A DNA stretch of 43,402 bases from an uncultured Bacteroidales bacterium (GCA_900318085.1 ONJF01000030.1:1-43402); one strand, 5' to 3'; shown: positions 1 to 7,849, numbered from the stretch's first letter. Translations and numbers: made by a program. The notes: generated by a model not told the origin, from the sequence alone.

Positions 1-769
1 AATAGAAAGCAGTACTATCTTTTTGGTCAACAATGTCATATTGTATTCCCAAACGATATAACAAAACAGGTATTCCATATTTAGATGTCGACTCTCGTCG
101 GCAATAAAACAAAGCTTTTTTATAGCAAGTAATGGAAGGTTCGGCCAACAGCTGATCCGAAAACATTTCACCAAGGCGACTGCAAATATACGCCATAAAC
201 TGTGCCTTTTTCCCTACTAGTTCTTTCTCTTCAAAAAGCTCCTCCATCATTTCGAGCGCCTTCAGGTATTCTGTACAGGCGTTCACCACGCTGTCGTGTT
301 CGTAATAGCCTACGCCGTTGATGTAGTGGGCGCGGGCGTCCAGAAACGCAAGGGTTTGGGCAGACGTTTCGTTGGCGGACGCATGCGATGCGTCCCTACG
401 GAATAGTCCGTGTAGGGACACACCGCGTGTGTCCGCCAGCTGCAACAACGAATCAAAATAAACCACCGCTTGAAGCAGTTCCTCTCGGTTAGTCTGCTCA
501 CAGTCGTTTTTATAAAGCAACTCCGAAATCAGCAACCGGCAATAGTGCCCGTCAAAAGTATCAAGCTCTTCCGCCTCAGGACCGACAACGAACTCCTGCA
601 GCAGCACAAAAGCACTATCAGCCCGCCGCCACATCAGTGAGTCAATCCCAGCCAACGCCGCATGGGCATTATTGTCCTTCCCTTTGCTTGGTTGCACTTC
701 CCTTCCTCCACAATAGGGAAAAAGCAGCAGCACCAACAATATACCTATGACATTCAAGCATCTTTTCAT
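1..769 (-). CDS. TPR-like lipoprotein, 3' end outside window
   Basis: The minus frame is open from an ATG at 769 to the window edge, 256 codons, with no stop. It begins with a short lipoprotein-type signal (MKRCLNVIGILLVLLLFPYC, lipobox-like FPYC at residues 17-20). Helical, Leu/Ala-rich segments follow, such as ARAHYINGVGYYEHDSVV and SITCYKKALFYC, which look like tetratricopeptide repeats. In Bacteroidota such proteins often continue into a transmembrane segment and a C-terminal DNA-binding domain, but that part lies outside the window. The start is 5 nt after the LD-carboxypeptidase stop, so the two are probably cotranscribed. A palindromic repeat at 374-437 is inserted in frame and encodes roughly residues 111-132 (LADTRGVSLHGLFRRDASHA region). 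Function is unknown. I am confident that it is coding and less so of the TPR label. Confidence 0.75.
   Translation of the reverse strand, partial: MKRCLNVIGILLVLLLFPYCGGREVQPSKGKDNNAHAALAGIDSLMWRRADSAFVLLQEFVVGPEAEELDTFDGHYCRLLISELLYKNDCEQTNREELLQAVVYFDSLLQLADTRGVSLHGLFRRDASHASANETSAQTLAFLDARAHYINGVGYYEHDSVVNACTEYLKALEMMEELFEEKELVGKKAQFMAYICSRLGEMFSDQLLAEPSITCYKKALFYCRRESTSKYGIPVLLYRLGIQYDIVDQKDSTAFY
374..437. repeat. Palindromic repeat inserted in frame
   Basis: Two inverted arms are joined back to back: GGCGGACGCATGCGATGCGT with CCCTAC, then GTAGGGACACACCGCGTGTG with TCCGCC. Each half contains its own palindrome (GACGCATGCGATGCGTC and GACACACCGCGTGTGTC), and the outer ends GGCGGAC/GTCCGCC pair. 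The 64 bp are read through without a stop in the lipoprotein gene. This nested design matches the other coding-region repeats in this window but the sequence is a separate family. Confidence 0.8.
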
Positions 770-774
770 TTCAC

Positions 775-1677
775 TCAAAACGAAAGACGCTTCAAATATA
801 CGACTTTTTCTTTTGTTACTATCAGTCGAGAACTTAACCCTAAATACAAAGCCTTATTGTCATCCCAATGCCCGGCAGGGAAACCGAAACAAACAGGATA
901 ATCGTATTCCGAAACGGCTTCGGCGATGACTTGTTCTGCCGTCATCCCAAAGGGATGCGCGTTGTCTTTGATTTGGGTCAGGCCGCCCACGATGAGGCCT
1001 TTCAGGCGGTCGAGTTTTCCGGCGCGTTTCAGGCAGTGCATCATCCTGTCGATGTGATAGATATATTCGTCCACCTCCTCAATGAACAATATTTTTCCGT
1101 CGGTTTCAGGAAAGGTTTCGGATCCCATCATCCCAATCAAAACAGAAAGATTGCCGCCCACCACCTCGGCTTCGGCTTCTCCACAACGGTTCAAAGGATC
1201 GCTCGAAAAAGTATATTGTAAAGGTTTTCCCGTCAAGGCGTCGTATAACGACTGCTTGGCTTCGGGCGTCTTGTTGGCGAAATAGAAAGGCATGGCAGCA
1301 TGAAGGCTGGGCACACCCAAACGGTTGAGTTTGCCATGAAGTATCGTCCCATCGCTGAAACCGACAATCCATTTCGGATGCTGCAAAAACTTGGTGAAGT
1401 CCAACTTGTCGATGATGCGGATGCTGCCATAACCACCACGGGCCAACCAAATGGCATCAATTTCTTCATTGTCAAGATATTCCTGAAACACGGCAGCACG
1501 CGTGTCATCGTCACCAGAGAATATATAATGCTGGTTGAAGAGTCGGTCGTCGTAAACTGGGACAAAACCCATGTCCTTCAACCACTGTATGCCGAAGGCC
1601 ATCTCTTCGTGTGTCACCATCCGCGCCGGGGCTGCGATGGCTACTTTGGAGCCTTGTTTTAAGAACGGAATAACCAT
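775..1677 (-). CDS. ldcA: LD-carboxypeptidase (peptidase S66, LdcA-like)
   Basis: A 300-residue protein matching the usual length of the S66 family, serine peptidases that remove the terminal D-alanine from muropeptide tetrapeptides during peptidoglycan recycling. The N-terminal strand KVAIAAPAR is typical, followed by the GGYGS loop near residue 82. The nucleophile motif is GFSD with Ser108. Glu200/Glu201 (LFIEEVDE) and His270 (GFPAGHW) fit the family's Ser-Glu-His triad. There is no signal peptide, so a cytoplasmic location is expected. The start at 1677 has a promoter box about 40 nt upstream (1714-1721), and the TPR-like lipoprotein gene follows after 5 nt. Confidence 0.9.
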   Translation of the reverse strand: MVIPFLKQGSKVAIAAPARMVTHEEMAFGIQWLKDMGFVPVYDDRLFNQHYIFSGDDDTRAAVFQEYLDNEEIDAIWLARGGYGSIRIIDKLDFTKFLQHPKWIVGFSDGTILHGKLNRLGVPSLHAAMPFYFANKTPEAKQSLYDALTGKPLQYTFSSDPLNRCGEAEAEVVGGNLSVLIGMMGSETFPETDGKILFIEEVDEYIYHIDRMMHCLKRAGKLDRLKGLIVGGLTQIKDNAHPFGMTAEQVIAEAVSEYDYPVCFGFPAGHWDDNKALYLGLSSRLIVTKEKVVYLKRLSF

Positions 1678-1713
1678 AAATGTATTCTTTTGTCACAAAA
1701 CAAACAAAACCGT

Positions 1714-1721
1714 CAAAACTA
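1714..1721 (-). promoter_or_regulatory. -7 promoter box of the LD-carboxypeptidase gene
   Basis: TAGTTTTG on the minus strand matches the Bacteroidota -7 consensus TAnnTTTG and lies about 37 nt upstream of the ATG at 1677. I did not identify a convincing -33 element. Confidence 0.5.
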
Positions 1722-1836
1722 GTTTTCTTGGTTGGGAAAGCACGCCAACCGGCTGCTTTCCGGCGACGCACGGTTGTGCAGTCGCCACACACATATTTTT
1801 TAAGTTTTGCATTGTTTTGCAGGTTTTGTGATACCA

Positions 1837-3351
1837 TTATTCCTTGATGATTTCGTCTGCATCTAAGGCTTCGCCGTCATACTTCACTTCCTTGCCTTGG
1901 TCGTAGGTGATGGTGAAATACAACTCGCCTGTATCCAAGTATTTCTTCCAGTCGCCATGTTTGACGCCTGCCTTATAATTCTGTATTTCGCGCAACCTGC
2001 CGTTTTCGTAATAGAAGAAATGCTCACCATCGGGATAACCCACATTGAACATGCCCTTGAAAGCCATCTTGTCGTTGTCGTAATACGACACCCACTCACC
2101 CACCTGCTTGTCGTTGCGGTATTCTCCCTCGCTGCGCATGTCGCCAATCTGCTCGGTCCACTTGCCGTTTTTCATGCCATCGAAATAGGTGCCGCTGACT
2201 ATCATATTTCCTTTGGCATCATATTCCTTGTAGGGCCCGTTGGGTTGTCCCTTATAGAACTGTTCTTCGATCTGTTTTTGGCCGTTGTCATAGTACCATG
2301 TCCAGGCACCGTCGGGTTGACCTTCTTTGTAACTGCCTATCTCTTGGAGTTGGCCGTTGTGATAATAGAACTTCCACTCGCCAGAGCGTTCACCACCAAT
2401 GAAAAGACCTTCTGCACGGAGCGTGCTGTCAGGATAGAATTCCTTGTATTCGCCGCGCCGTTTGCCGTCGGTGTCGACAATGCCCTCGCCTACCAAAACG
2501 CCCTTTTTGTAGGTCTGTGATTTGATGACATTGCCGTCTTCATCGAAATCGCGCCACACACCCTCGCGTCGGCCGTCGCGGAACGAGGCCTCACGGCGCA
2601 CCTTGCCGTTGGGATAATACTCATGTTGCACAACGAGCGGCTTTTGGTCGCTTTCGAGCACTTGTTCCACATCATTCACGAACTTGGTGATCTTCTTCAG
2701 GTTTCCTTTCTCGTCGTATTCTTTGTAGAACCCGTCGCGTAAGCCATGGCGGTAATAGCATTCGGTATGCACGGTCCAATCGTCGTAGAATGTCTTCCAA
2801 TAGCCATGTTTCTTACCTTCACGATCGTAACGGTTCAAGGCTTCTCGCGTCATCACAAAACCTTTACGATAGTTGACGATTTCGCGGAGTAAGCCCGTAG
2901 TATCGAAAACAGGGGAAATGCCTTCCTCCAGACCGTTGATGAATTGCACTGTTTGGAGGACATGGCGCCGCCTGTCCATCCGCTTGCCTTCGCCTTGCTT
3001 GACATCATTGACAAACGGCTCCATCATCACCTCGGTTTCACTATAAGTGAAACGAGGCCCGTTTTTCAAGTCTTTTCTGTAGTTGACAATCAAACTGGTA
3101 TCGCCATTCTCCTTGAAAAACATCCAAGTGCTGTCCAATAGGAAATCTGTGCGCTTGCCCACCGACTTCAGCTGGCCGCTCTCATAGTAGGTCTTCCACA
3201 TCCCATCAGGCCTGCCGTCGCGCAGCATTCCTTCGCTCGACACCTGTCCGCTGGGATAGGTGAAGCTTTGGTATCCCGTCTGCGAAAACAAGTCGTGACC
3301 GAAAGCCAAAAACGTCAAAACCAATGAGATAATGCCAATAATGCGTTTCAT
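1837..3351 (-). CDS. Secreted MORN/YwqK-type repeat protein
   Basis: A 504-residue protein with a signal peptide (MKRIIGIISLVLTFLAFGHDLFSQ, cleavage expected after the Ser-Gln region). The whole mature part is built of repeats of about 20-25 residues with the pattern YxNGxLxxxGxYxxGxxxGxWxxYY, for example YHNGQLQEIGSYKEG and YYDNGQKQIEEQFYKG. This is the signature of MORN-like repeats of the YwqK 'antitoxin' family annotation, a name that says little about function. In Bacteroidota such proteins are common periplasmic or surface proteins. Its own promoter box lies at 3371-3378. The downstream gap to the LD-carboxypeptidase promoter suggests a single-gene unit. The repeat architecture is certain; the molecular role is unknown. 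Confidence 0.85.
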   Translation of the reverse strand: MKRIIGIISLVLTFLAFGHDLFSQTGYQSFTYPSGQVSSEGMLRDGRPDGMWKTYYESGQLKSVGKRTDFLLDSTWMFFKENGDTSLIVNYRKDLKNGPRFTYSETEVMMEPFVNDVKQGEGKRMDRRRHVLQTVQFINGLEEGISPVFDTTGLLREIVNYRKGFVMTREALNRYDREGKKHGYWKTFYDDWTVHTECYYRHGLRDGFYKEYDEKGNLKKITKFVNDVEQVLESDQKPLVVQHEYYPNGKVRREASFRDGRREGVWRDFDEDGNVIKSQTYKKGVLVGEGIVDTDGKRRGEYKEFYPDSTLRAEGLFIGGERSGEWKFYYHNGQLQEIGSYKEGQPDGAWTWYYDNGQKQIEEQFYKGQPNGPYKEYDAKGNMIVSGTYFDGMKNGKWTEQIGDMRSEGEYRNDKQVGEWVSYYDNDKMAFKGMFNVGYPDGEHFFYYENGRLREIQNYKAGVKHGDWKKYLDTGELYFTITYDQGKEVKYDGEALDADEIIKE

Positions 3352-3370
3352 TTTGTTGCTAAATTCGGGT

Positions 3371-3378
3371 CAAAATTA
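3371..3378 (-). promoter_or_regulatory. -7 promoter box of the MORN-repeat gene
   Basis: TAATTTTG on the minus strand, 20 nt upstream of the ATG at 3351, matches TAnnTTTG. The implied leader is about 12 nt, short but common in this phylum. Confidence 0.55.
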
Positions 3379-3429
3379 GGCATTTTTATTGGATTGGCGA
3401 CATGATGAATCCTTTTACTGGAAAATCGC

Positions 3430-3935
3430 CGCCGAGTTATCAACACGCCAATTATCAATATTCCATTTTATATTTTTTAAACTTATAATTTTAAAAATTG
3501 TATTACCCATGTTAATATGCCTGTGAATTGGTTGATAACTTTTCAATAAAAATCTTGCATTAATGGTTACCACTTTGAGAATTGGTTTTTGAAAAAGACC
3601 AAAAGTTTCTTTTTCAGTCCAATCAACACCTTTTCGGCTATTCGCTGAAAAACGAAAAAACGGATAAAAATGGCCCATATTTTTTGAAAATGTGTTCATT
3701 TTTACCTCATTTTCGGGTTGAAAAATGTTGATATCAACAGGCCGATTTTTTATCTACCAAAATGAAAAAGTTATCAACAAGTTATCTGTTGATAACTTAA
3801 CAATATACTGATTATCAATCTTTTACTTTAAAAATGTTGATTTTTTTCAAGCGGATAAGTGATTCAGAAATAGTGTAATAAGTCTATGGCGAACAATGAA
3901 AATATGTACTTTTGCGAATTGAATTATCAACAGTG
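3430..3935. other. AT-rich divergent intergenic region with TTATCAACA cluster (candidate oriC)
   Basis: This roughly 500-nt stretch between divergently transcribed genes is strikingly AT-rich. It holds four exact TTATCAACA sites: plus strand at 3437-3445, 3771-3779 and 3924-3932, minus strand at 3787-3795. Near matches lie at 3452, 3530, 3812 and 3835, and a 14-nt palindrome TGTTGATATCAACA at 3726-3739. The sites at 3770-3779 and 3787-3796 form a 10-bp inverted repeat. TTATCAACA differs from the DnaA box TTATCCACA at one base. An open frame at 3415-3699 has no recognisable protein features and I treat it as noise. A role as replication origin is an inference; the site clustering is directly visible. 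Confidence 0.35.
3907..3914 (+). promoter_or_regulatory. -7 promoter box of rpiB
   Basis: TACTTTTG matches TAnnTTTG. It lies 27 nt upstream of the ATG at 3942 and excludes the upstream in-frame TTG at 3912 as the start, since that codon would sit inside the promoter. Confidence 0.6.
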
Positions 3936-3941
3936 GAAAAA

Positions 3942-4397
3942 ATGGAACACATCATACCCATAGCGAGCGACCATGGTGGCTTCGAGATGAAGCAGTTTTT
4001 GGTTGAAAAACTGACAGAGGCAGGTTATCAGATTCGTGATTATGGCACTTATAGTTCAGAGAGTGTCGACTATCCTGACATGATCCATCCTTTGGCTTCC
4101 GCCATAGAGCATGGAGAATATCCTTTAGGCATCATCCTTTGCGGTAGTGGCAACGGTGCCCAGATGACGGCCAACCATCACCATAATGTTCGTGCGGCTT
4201 TGTGTTGGAATGTTGAGTTGGCCAAATTGGCCCGTCAGCACAACGATGCCAACATTCTGGCCTTGCCTGGGCGTTTCATCCCCAACGAACTGGCATGGGA
4301 GATGGTGCAGGCTTTCCTCCATACCGATTTCGAGGGAGGTCGCCATGAAAGAAGAGTTGCAAAGATTGAACCTGTTGAAACCCATGACGATGAGTGA
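3942..4397 (+). CDS. rpiB: Ribose-5-phosphate isomerase B
   Basis: A 151-residue protein of the RpiB/LacAB family, interconverting ribose-5-phosphate and ribulose-5-phosphate in the pentose phosphate pathway. It shows the N-terminal SDHGG motif (residues 8-12, ASDHGGFEMK), the DYPD segment, and the catalytic-loop region ILCGSGNG followed by the conserved NVELAKLARQHNDANILALPGR. The family's catalytic Cys is the one in ILCGSG. Length is normal. I start at the ATG at 3942 because the protein then opens directly with the first beta strand and the promoter lies just upstream. The downstream iron-sulfur gene starts inside its last codons (ATG 4390), indicating translational coupling. A TTATCAACA site at 3924-3932 lies in its leader. 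Confidence 0.95.
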   Translation: MEHIIPIASDHGGFEMKQFLVEKLTEAGYQIRDYGTYSSESVDYPDMIHPLASAIEHGEYPLGIILCGSGNGAQMTANHHHNVRAALCWNVELAKLARQHNDANILALPGRFIPNELAWEMVQAFLHTDFEGGRHERRVAKIEPVETHDDE

Positions 4398-5751
4398 ACC
4401 TAAAACCTTATTCAATGAAGGCTGTTCGATGGCTTTCGATGAAGAGCATTGGCAGAAAATCAACTACAGCACGGGTTGTTTTGAGCAGAGTTTTTCAAAA
4501 GGAAAGGAAAACTATCGCAACCTCGAGTTGGAGAAACAGCGTGCCTATACCTTGCGCAACAAGTCGCTGTTGAGCCTGGAAAAGCTATTGGTTGATTTTG
4601 AGACCCATTTCGTCGAAAACGGGGGCAAAGTGTTGTGGGCACGCAACGCCGACGATGCCTTGACGATGATATTCGATCTCATAGCCAAGGAAAAGGCCAA
4701 TGCCATCACACGATCCAATTCCAATGTGCTCGATGAGATAGAACTCAATGGTTTCTTGGAGAGTAAGAACATCCAGATCGTTGAGACGCAAGTGGCTCGT
4801 TTCGTTGAGCATGCCGCAGGCAAACGGTCATATCACCCGGTGTCGCCTTCCATCCATCTCTCGAAGGAAGAAAACAATGCCATACTTACCGAAAACTACA
4901 AACTGAAGCCCGATAGCACGGCCAAGCAGATGGTCAACTTTGTGCGGCATCGTGTGGGTGTGGAGAGTAATGATGTGCCGATTTGCATCACGGGAGCCAA
5001 CTTCTTGCTTTCCGATGTGGGTGGTGTGGTGCTCACCGAGAATGAGGGTAATATTTTGAAAGCCACTTCTCAAGCCAAGGTTCATATTGTGGTGGCAGGC
5101 ATTGCCAAAGTCATTCCGAGTTTGGATGATTTGGGTGTCTTGTTGCCTTTGTTGTCGTTGCATGCCTCCGGACAAAGTATGGCTGCTTGCAATAGCATCA
5201 CCTTTGGTCCTGTCCAACAGGGTTTGGGTCCCGAGCAGATGTATGTCATCCTTTTGGACAACAACCGTTCGGAGTTGCTTAAGCACGAGGACCAGCGCAA
5301 GGTGATGTCGTGCATCCATTGTGGTGCTTGCGTCAGTGTTTGTCCCATCTATAAACACATTGGAGGCTATGCCTATGGCACCAAGCATGTGGGTCCCGTG
5401 GGCACGGTGATGACGCCATTGATGGAGGGACTGGAGGACTACAACCACCTCAACTCGGCTTGTTCGCTTTGCGGCAAATGCACGGATATCTGTCCCGTGA
5501 AGATTCCGTTGGACGACTTGATTATCGCCAACCGTCATTTGGCCATTGTGGAAAAGACGGGCAACTCAAGATACGATGCCCTGTTGAAGGCCATGATTTG
5601 GCATTGCAAGTCGCGCAAGAAGATGGACAGTCCGCTGTTCTTGAAAAAACTGGAGGCCAAACGCTTGATGGCTTCATTGGGGAGTCAAGTGGCGATGCCT
5701 GAATTTGCCGCCAAGTCGTTCAGCCAGCAGTGGAGGGAACGGAATCTTTAA
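4390..5751 (+). CDS. LutB-like iron-sulfur protein (LUD domain plus two 4Fe-4S clusters)
   Basis: About 453 residues, close to LutB of the LutABC L-lactate oxidation complex. The N-terminal two thirds form the LUD domain: the segment CITGANFLLSDVGGVVLTENEGN and the ATSQAKVHIVVAGIAKVIP stretch are typical. The C-terminal third has two ferredoxin-like motifs, CIHCGACVSVCP and CSLCGKCTDICP. The frame is open further upstream, but that part overlaps rpiB out of frame. The family N-terminus suggests ATG 4390 (MSEPKTLFNEG), overlapping the rpiB stop by 8 nt. LutA and LutC partners are not adjacent. Convergence with the next gene is tight: the stop codons overlap at 5748-5751. The role in lactate or other 2-hydroxyacid oxidation is inferred from family only. 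Confidence 0.85.
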   Translation: MSEPKTLFNEGCSMAFDEEHWQKINYSTGCFEQSFSKGKENYRNLELEKQRAYTLRNKSLLSLEKLLVDFETHFVENGGKVLWARNADDALTMIFDLIAKEKANAITRSNSNVLDEIELNGFLESKNIQIVETQVARFVEHAAGKRSYHPVSPSIHLSKEENNAILTENYKLKPDSTAKQMVNFVRHRVGVESNDVPICITGANFLLSDVGGVVLTENEGNILKATSQAKVHIVVAGIAKVIPSLDDLGVLLPLLSLHASGQSMAACNSITFGPVQQGLGPEQMYVILLDNNRSELLKHEDQRKVMSCIHCGACVSVCPIYKHIGGYAYGTKHVGPVGTVMTPLMEGLEDYNHLNSACSLCGKCTDICPVKIPLDDLIIANRHLAIVEKTGNSRYDALLKAMIWHCKSRKKMDSPLFLKKLEAKRLMASLGSQVAMPEFAAKSFSQQWRERNL

Positions 5752-6347
5752 GCCAATAAGTTTCCTAGTTTTTCACCTATGTCGCTTTTGGCTTCCTGAT
5801 GGCCTTCAAGGTCAAGTTCGGTGGAGTATTTTTCAATGGCGTTATTGAAAGCCTCTTCGTTAGGTGTGCCTTCGTCGTAAAGTGCGAAGATATCGCCAAA
5901 CTTGATTTGATAGTCGTGATCCATGAGCAAGGCATCGCTCACATCCTGCATCTCATCGAACATCTTGATGTATTCTTCCACAAAGGTTCGTGCATCTTTA
6001 TCAGGGTCGCCGGTTGGTTGGATAGGTTCTATGGTTTCCGTTCCATCTTCACGCTTCATGATTCTTGTCATATAAAGCATTGAGGCTTTGATATTCTCTT
6101 GTTCATCTTCTGTCATTTGGCCGAAAACCTTGTTGAATTCGTCGAGTTTACCATTGGCAGTATAGTGGTCGAAATACATTTTCTTGATGCGTTCGATTTC
6201 GCTGCTGGCGGTTTCGACATCATCGATGTTTTCGACAGAGATGCCATACATGATGGTCGTTTTGATCAAGTCTCTTGCGTCTTGGGTCATGTCGTCGGTT
6301 GGACTCAATGCGTCCACGATGGATTGATAGAAGTAATCTGTGTTCAT
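5748..6347 (-). CDS. Acidic helical protein downstream of the reverse transcriptase
   Basis: A 199-residue protein that I do not recognise. It is rich in Asp and Glu, lacks a signal peptide or membrane segment, and appears largely helical (segments such as ASSEIERIKKMYFDHYTANGKLD). No cysteine cluster or catalytic motif is apparent. It starts 20 nt after the RT stop on the same strand, so it is probably translated from the RT transcript. Its stop overlaps that of the convergent LutB-like gene, leaving no room for a separate terminator. Its position suggests an accessory partner or regulator of the RT, but nothing in the sequence proves this. Confidence 0.7.
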   Translation of the reverse strand: MNTDYFYQSIVDALSPTDDMTQDARDLIKTTIMYGISVENIDDVETASSEIERIKKMYFDHYTANGKLDEFNKVFGQMTEDEQENIKASMLYMTRIMKREDGTETIEPIQPTGDPDKDARTFVEEYIKMFDEMQDVSDALLMDHDYQIKFGDIFALYDEGTPNEEAFNNAIEKYSTELDLEGHQEAKSDIGEKLGNLLA

Positions 6348-6367
6348 AGTGTTGGTGTTTTTATGGG

Positions 6368-7675
6368 TTAGTTTTGTTCTTGTTTCTTATAGTTATAGTA
6401 TTCGTTAACCAAACTCTTGTAGCCTAAGTCTTTAAGTCTTTCATAATCCACTCTAAAGTTTGTCTTGTTGTGTTTTCCAGTGCTGATGAAGCGGATATAC
6501 TGCTGCAGGTAATGGTCGATTTCCTTTAGGCCATCGGTTTGGTTGATGACGGGAAAAAACCACCGTGACCAGGTGAGTGTTTCGGGGTCGTCGCTCTCGA
6601 AGAACTTGCGGTTGAAATAGTTGATGAGGGCTTTCATGGCCTTTTCGGAGTCGATATGGTTCTTATGGCTCCAACGCAATAATGATCTCGCTTTGCGGGA
6701 TATTTTTCCCTTCATTTTCTTTTTAGTGGCTTCCGAGATGTCGATGTCGTGACCATGGCATTTGAAGCCTAAAAACTCATAGGCCTCATCGGGCGAGTAA
6801 ACCTTCTCCTTGTCAGGGTTGACCTCCAAATGATATTGTGCCAAAAAGTGGCACATCCTCTCTTTGTATTGTTGGAGCGTGTCATAGTCAGGCGCAAACA
6901 TGATGATGTCGTCGGAATAGCGGGCATATACCACACCTTGATTATAAAAGTATAAGTCCACTTCTTTCAGAAACACATCCGCCAGGAAAGGTGCCGTGGG
7001 TGTGCCGGCCATCACGCCATGTTTTTCCTCTATGACTTGGCCATTGCTGATGGCAAGGTTGGTCGTCAATAGTTTTTCGAAGAAATGATACAAAGGCAGG
7101 TCATTGGCTAACATCTCGGCTAACATAGGCAACAAAATGTCGATATCGATGGAGTTGAAATAGTCGTGGATGTCGAGTTTGTAGGCCCACATATTCTGTC
7201 CTTGGATGGCCTTGTTGATTTTGAAGACGGCATCATGGGCTTTCTGGCCACGGCGGAAGGCGTAGCAGTTGGGTGCAAATTGGTCGTCGTATTTGTAGAG
7301 CAGGAAGGCGATGAGTTTGAGGACAAGCATTTCGTCGGGTGCGAAGCTGTAGACTATGCGTTTCTTGCCCGAGCCCATCTTGTTGACCAGTTTCTTGGTG
7401 GGGATACCTATACCTTCGCCTTGTGCGATTTTGGTGGCCAAAGGGAGATAGTCTTCCCTTTCCACAAAGGCATCGGCTTCGTTGAACTCATGCCAGTTGA
7501 AGCGACCTTTCAGCAGTCGATAGGCGAGAAACTCTTCCCAGGTTTGTTGAAAGGTCAGTTGAGAGATAATAGAGACACGAGACTTCAAGTCTTTTGGACA
7601 AAGAGTCGGCCCTTCGACAGGCTCAGGGACTTTTTGTCCCGTGTCTCGAAGTCTTGTGTCCCGCGTCAAAGACAT
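6368..7675 (-). CDS. Divergent reverse transcriptase
   Basis: A 435-residue RNA-directed DNA polymerase with a complete RT palm. YKLDIHDYFNSID carries the first catalytic Asp (D168). VMAGTPTAPFLADVFL (residues 221-236) occupies the position of the usual QGxxxSP motif. YARYSDDIIMF carries the active-site YSDD (253-256), followed by LEVNPDKEK and FLGFKC. A basic helical thumb-like region follows (KGKISRKARSLLRW, YFNRKFFE). There is no maturase zinc or endonuclease domain and no recognisable fused domain. The lack of QG/SP argues against a typical group II intron RT, and YSDD is not the common retron YADD. The first about 38 residues derive from nested repeats (7572-7665), and the RT proper appears to begin near QLTFQQTWEEFL. 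No promoter box lies directly upstream, so it is probably cotranscribed with the 7850-8371 gene. Confidence 0.9.
   Translation of the reverse strand: MSLTRDTRLRDTGQKVPEPVEGPTLCPKDLKSRVSIISQLTFQQTWEEFLAYRLLKGRFNWHEFNEADAFVEREDYLPLATKIAQGEGIGIPTKKLVNKMGSGKKRIVYSFAPDEMLVLKLIAFLLYKYDDQFAPNCYAFRRGQKAHDAVFKINKAIQGQNMWAYKLDIHDYFNSIDIDILLPMLAEMLANDLPLYHFFEKLLTTNLAISNGQVIEEKHGVMAGTPTAPFLADVFLKEVDLYFYNQGVVYARYSDDIIMFAPDYDTLQQYKERMCHFLAQYHLEVNPDKEKVYSPDEAYEFLGFKCHGHDIDISEATKKKMKGKISRKARSLLRWSHKNHIDSEKAMKALINYFNRKFFESDDPETLTWSRWFFPVINQTDGLKEIDHYLQQYIRFISTGKHNKTNFRVDYERLKDLGYKSLVNEYYNYKKQEQN
7572..7665. repeat. Nested repeat in the RT N-terminal codons
   Basis: An imperfect inverted repeat (GACACGAGACTTCAAGTC near 7573 against GTCTCGAAGTCTTGTGTC near 7643) encloses a copy of a different repeat, CCTTCGACAGGCTCAGGG at 7611-7628, also seen at 20190-20213 and 41597-41620. 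All 94 bp are open in the RT frame and encode RLRDTGQKVPEPVEG and the following residues. Confidence 0.75.
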
Positions 7676-7705
7676 ACTTAAGATAGATGTTGAGATTAAT
7701 GAAAA

Positions 7706-7843
7706 AGAAAAAGGGGAATGATTTTGAATCGGTAAAATTACCGATCACGAGAGGGTACCTTGTCGGGTTGCCTGCAAAACCGAGAAATGAACGACAAGGC
7801 TGCCTCCTTCGGCAGGCGCGGCGGTGCCGCATCCCCTTTTTCT
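7706..7843 (-). ncRNA. Closed multi-hairpin element between accessory gene and RT
   Basis: A perfect 12-bp stem (AGAAAAAGGGGA at 7706-7717 with TCCCCTTTTTCT at 7832-7843) encloses four more inverted repeats. These are 7728-7735/7738-7745 (ATCGGTAA/TTACCGAT), 7758-7765/7792-7799 (CCTTGTCG/CGACAAGG), 7800-7804/7811-7815 (CTGCC/GGCAG) and 7818-7822/7826-7830 (GCGGC/GCCGC). It begins 6 nt after the upstream gene's stop and ends 30 nt before the RT ATG. The end-to-end closing stem and position upstream of an RT resemble retron-type RNAs. The outer stem plus T-rich tail on the minus strand could also act as a terminator, or the element may be another mobile nested repeat. Transcription as a discrete RNA is inferred, not shown. 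Confidence 0.45.
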
Positions 7844-7849
7844 GTGTTT

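Noticed and set aside
3043-3064. GTTTCAC...GTGAAAC inverted repeat as a third parS site
   Set aside because: The half sites are separated by five bases and lie inside the MORN-repeat coding sequence, unlike the contiguous intergenic 16-mers.
3415-3699. 94-codon minus-strand open frame in the AT-rich intergenic region
   Set aside because: No domain or signal is recognisable, and it overlaps the TTATCAACA cluster and AT-rich spacer. More likely chance.
6368-7675. RT as a group II intron maturase
   Set aside because: No maturase or HNH domain, no QGxxxSP-type motif, and no domain V-like intron structure around the gene.
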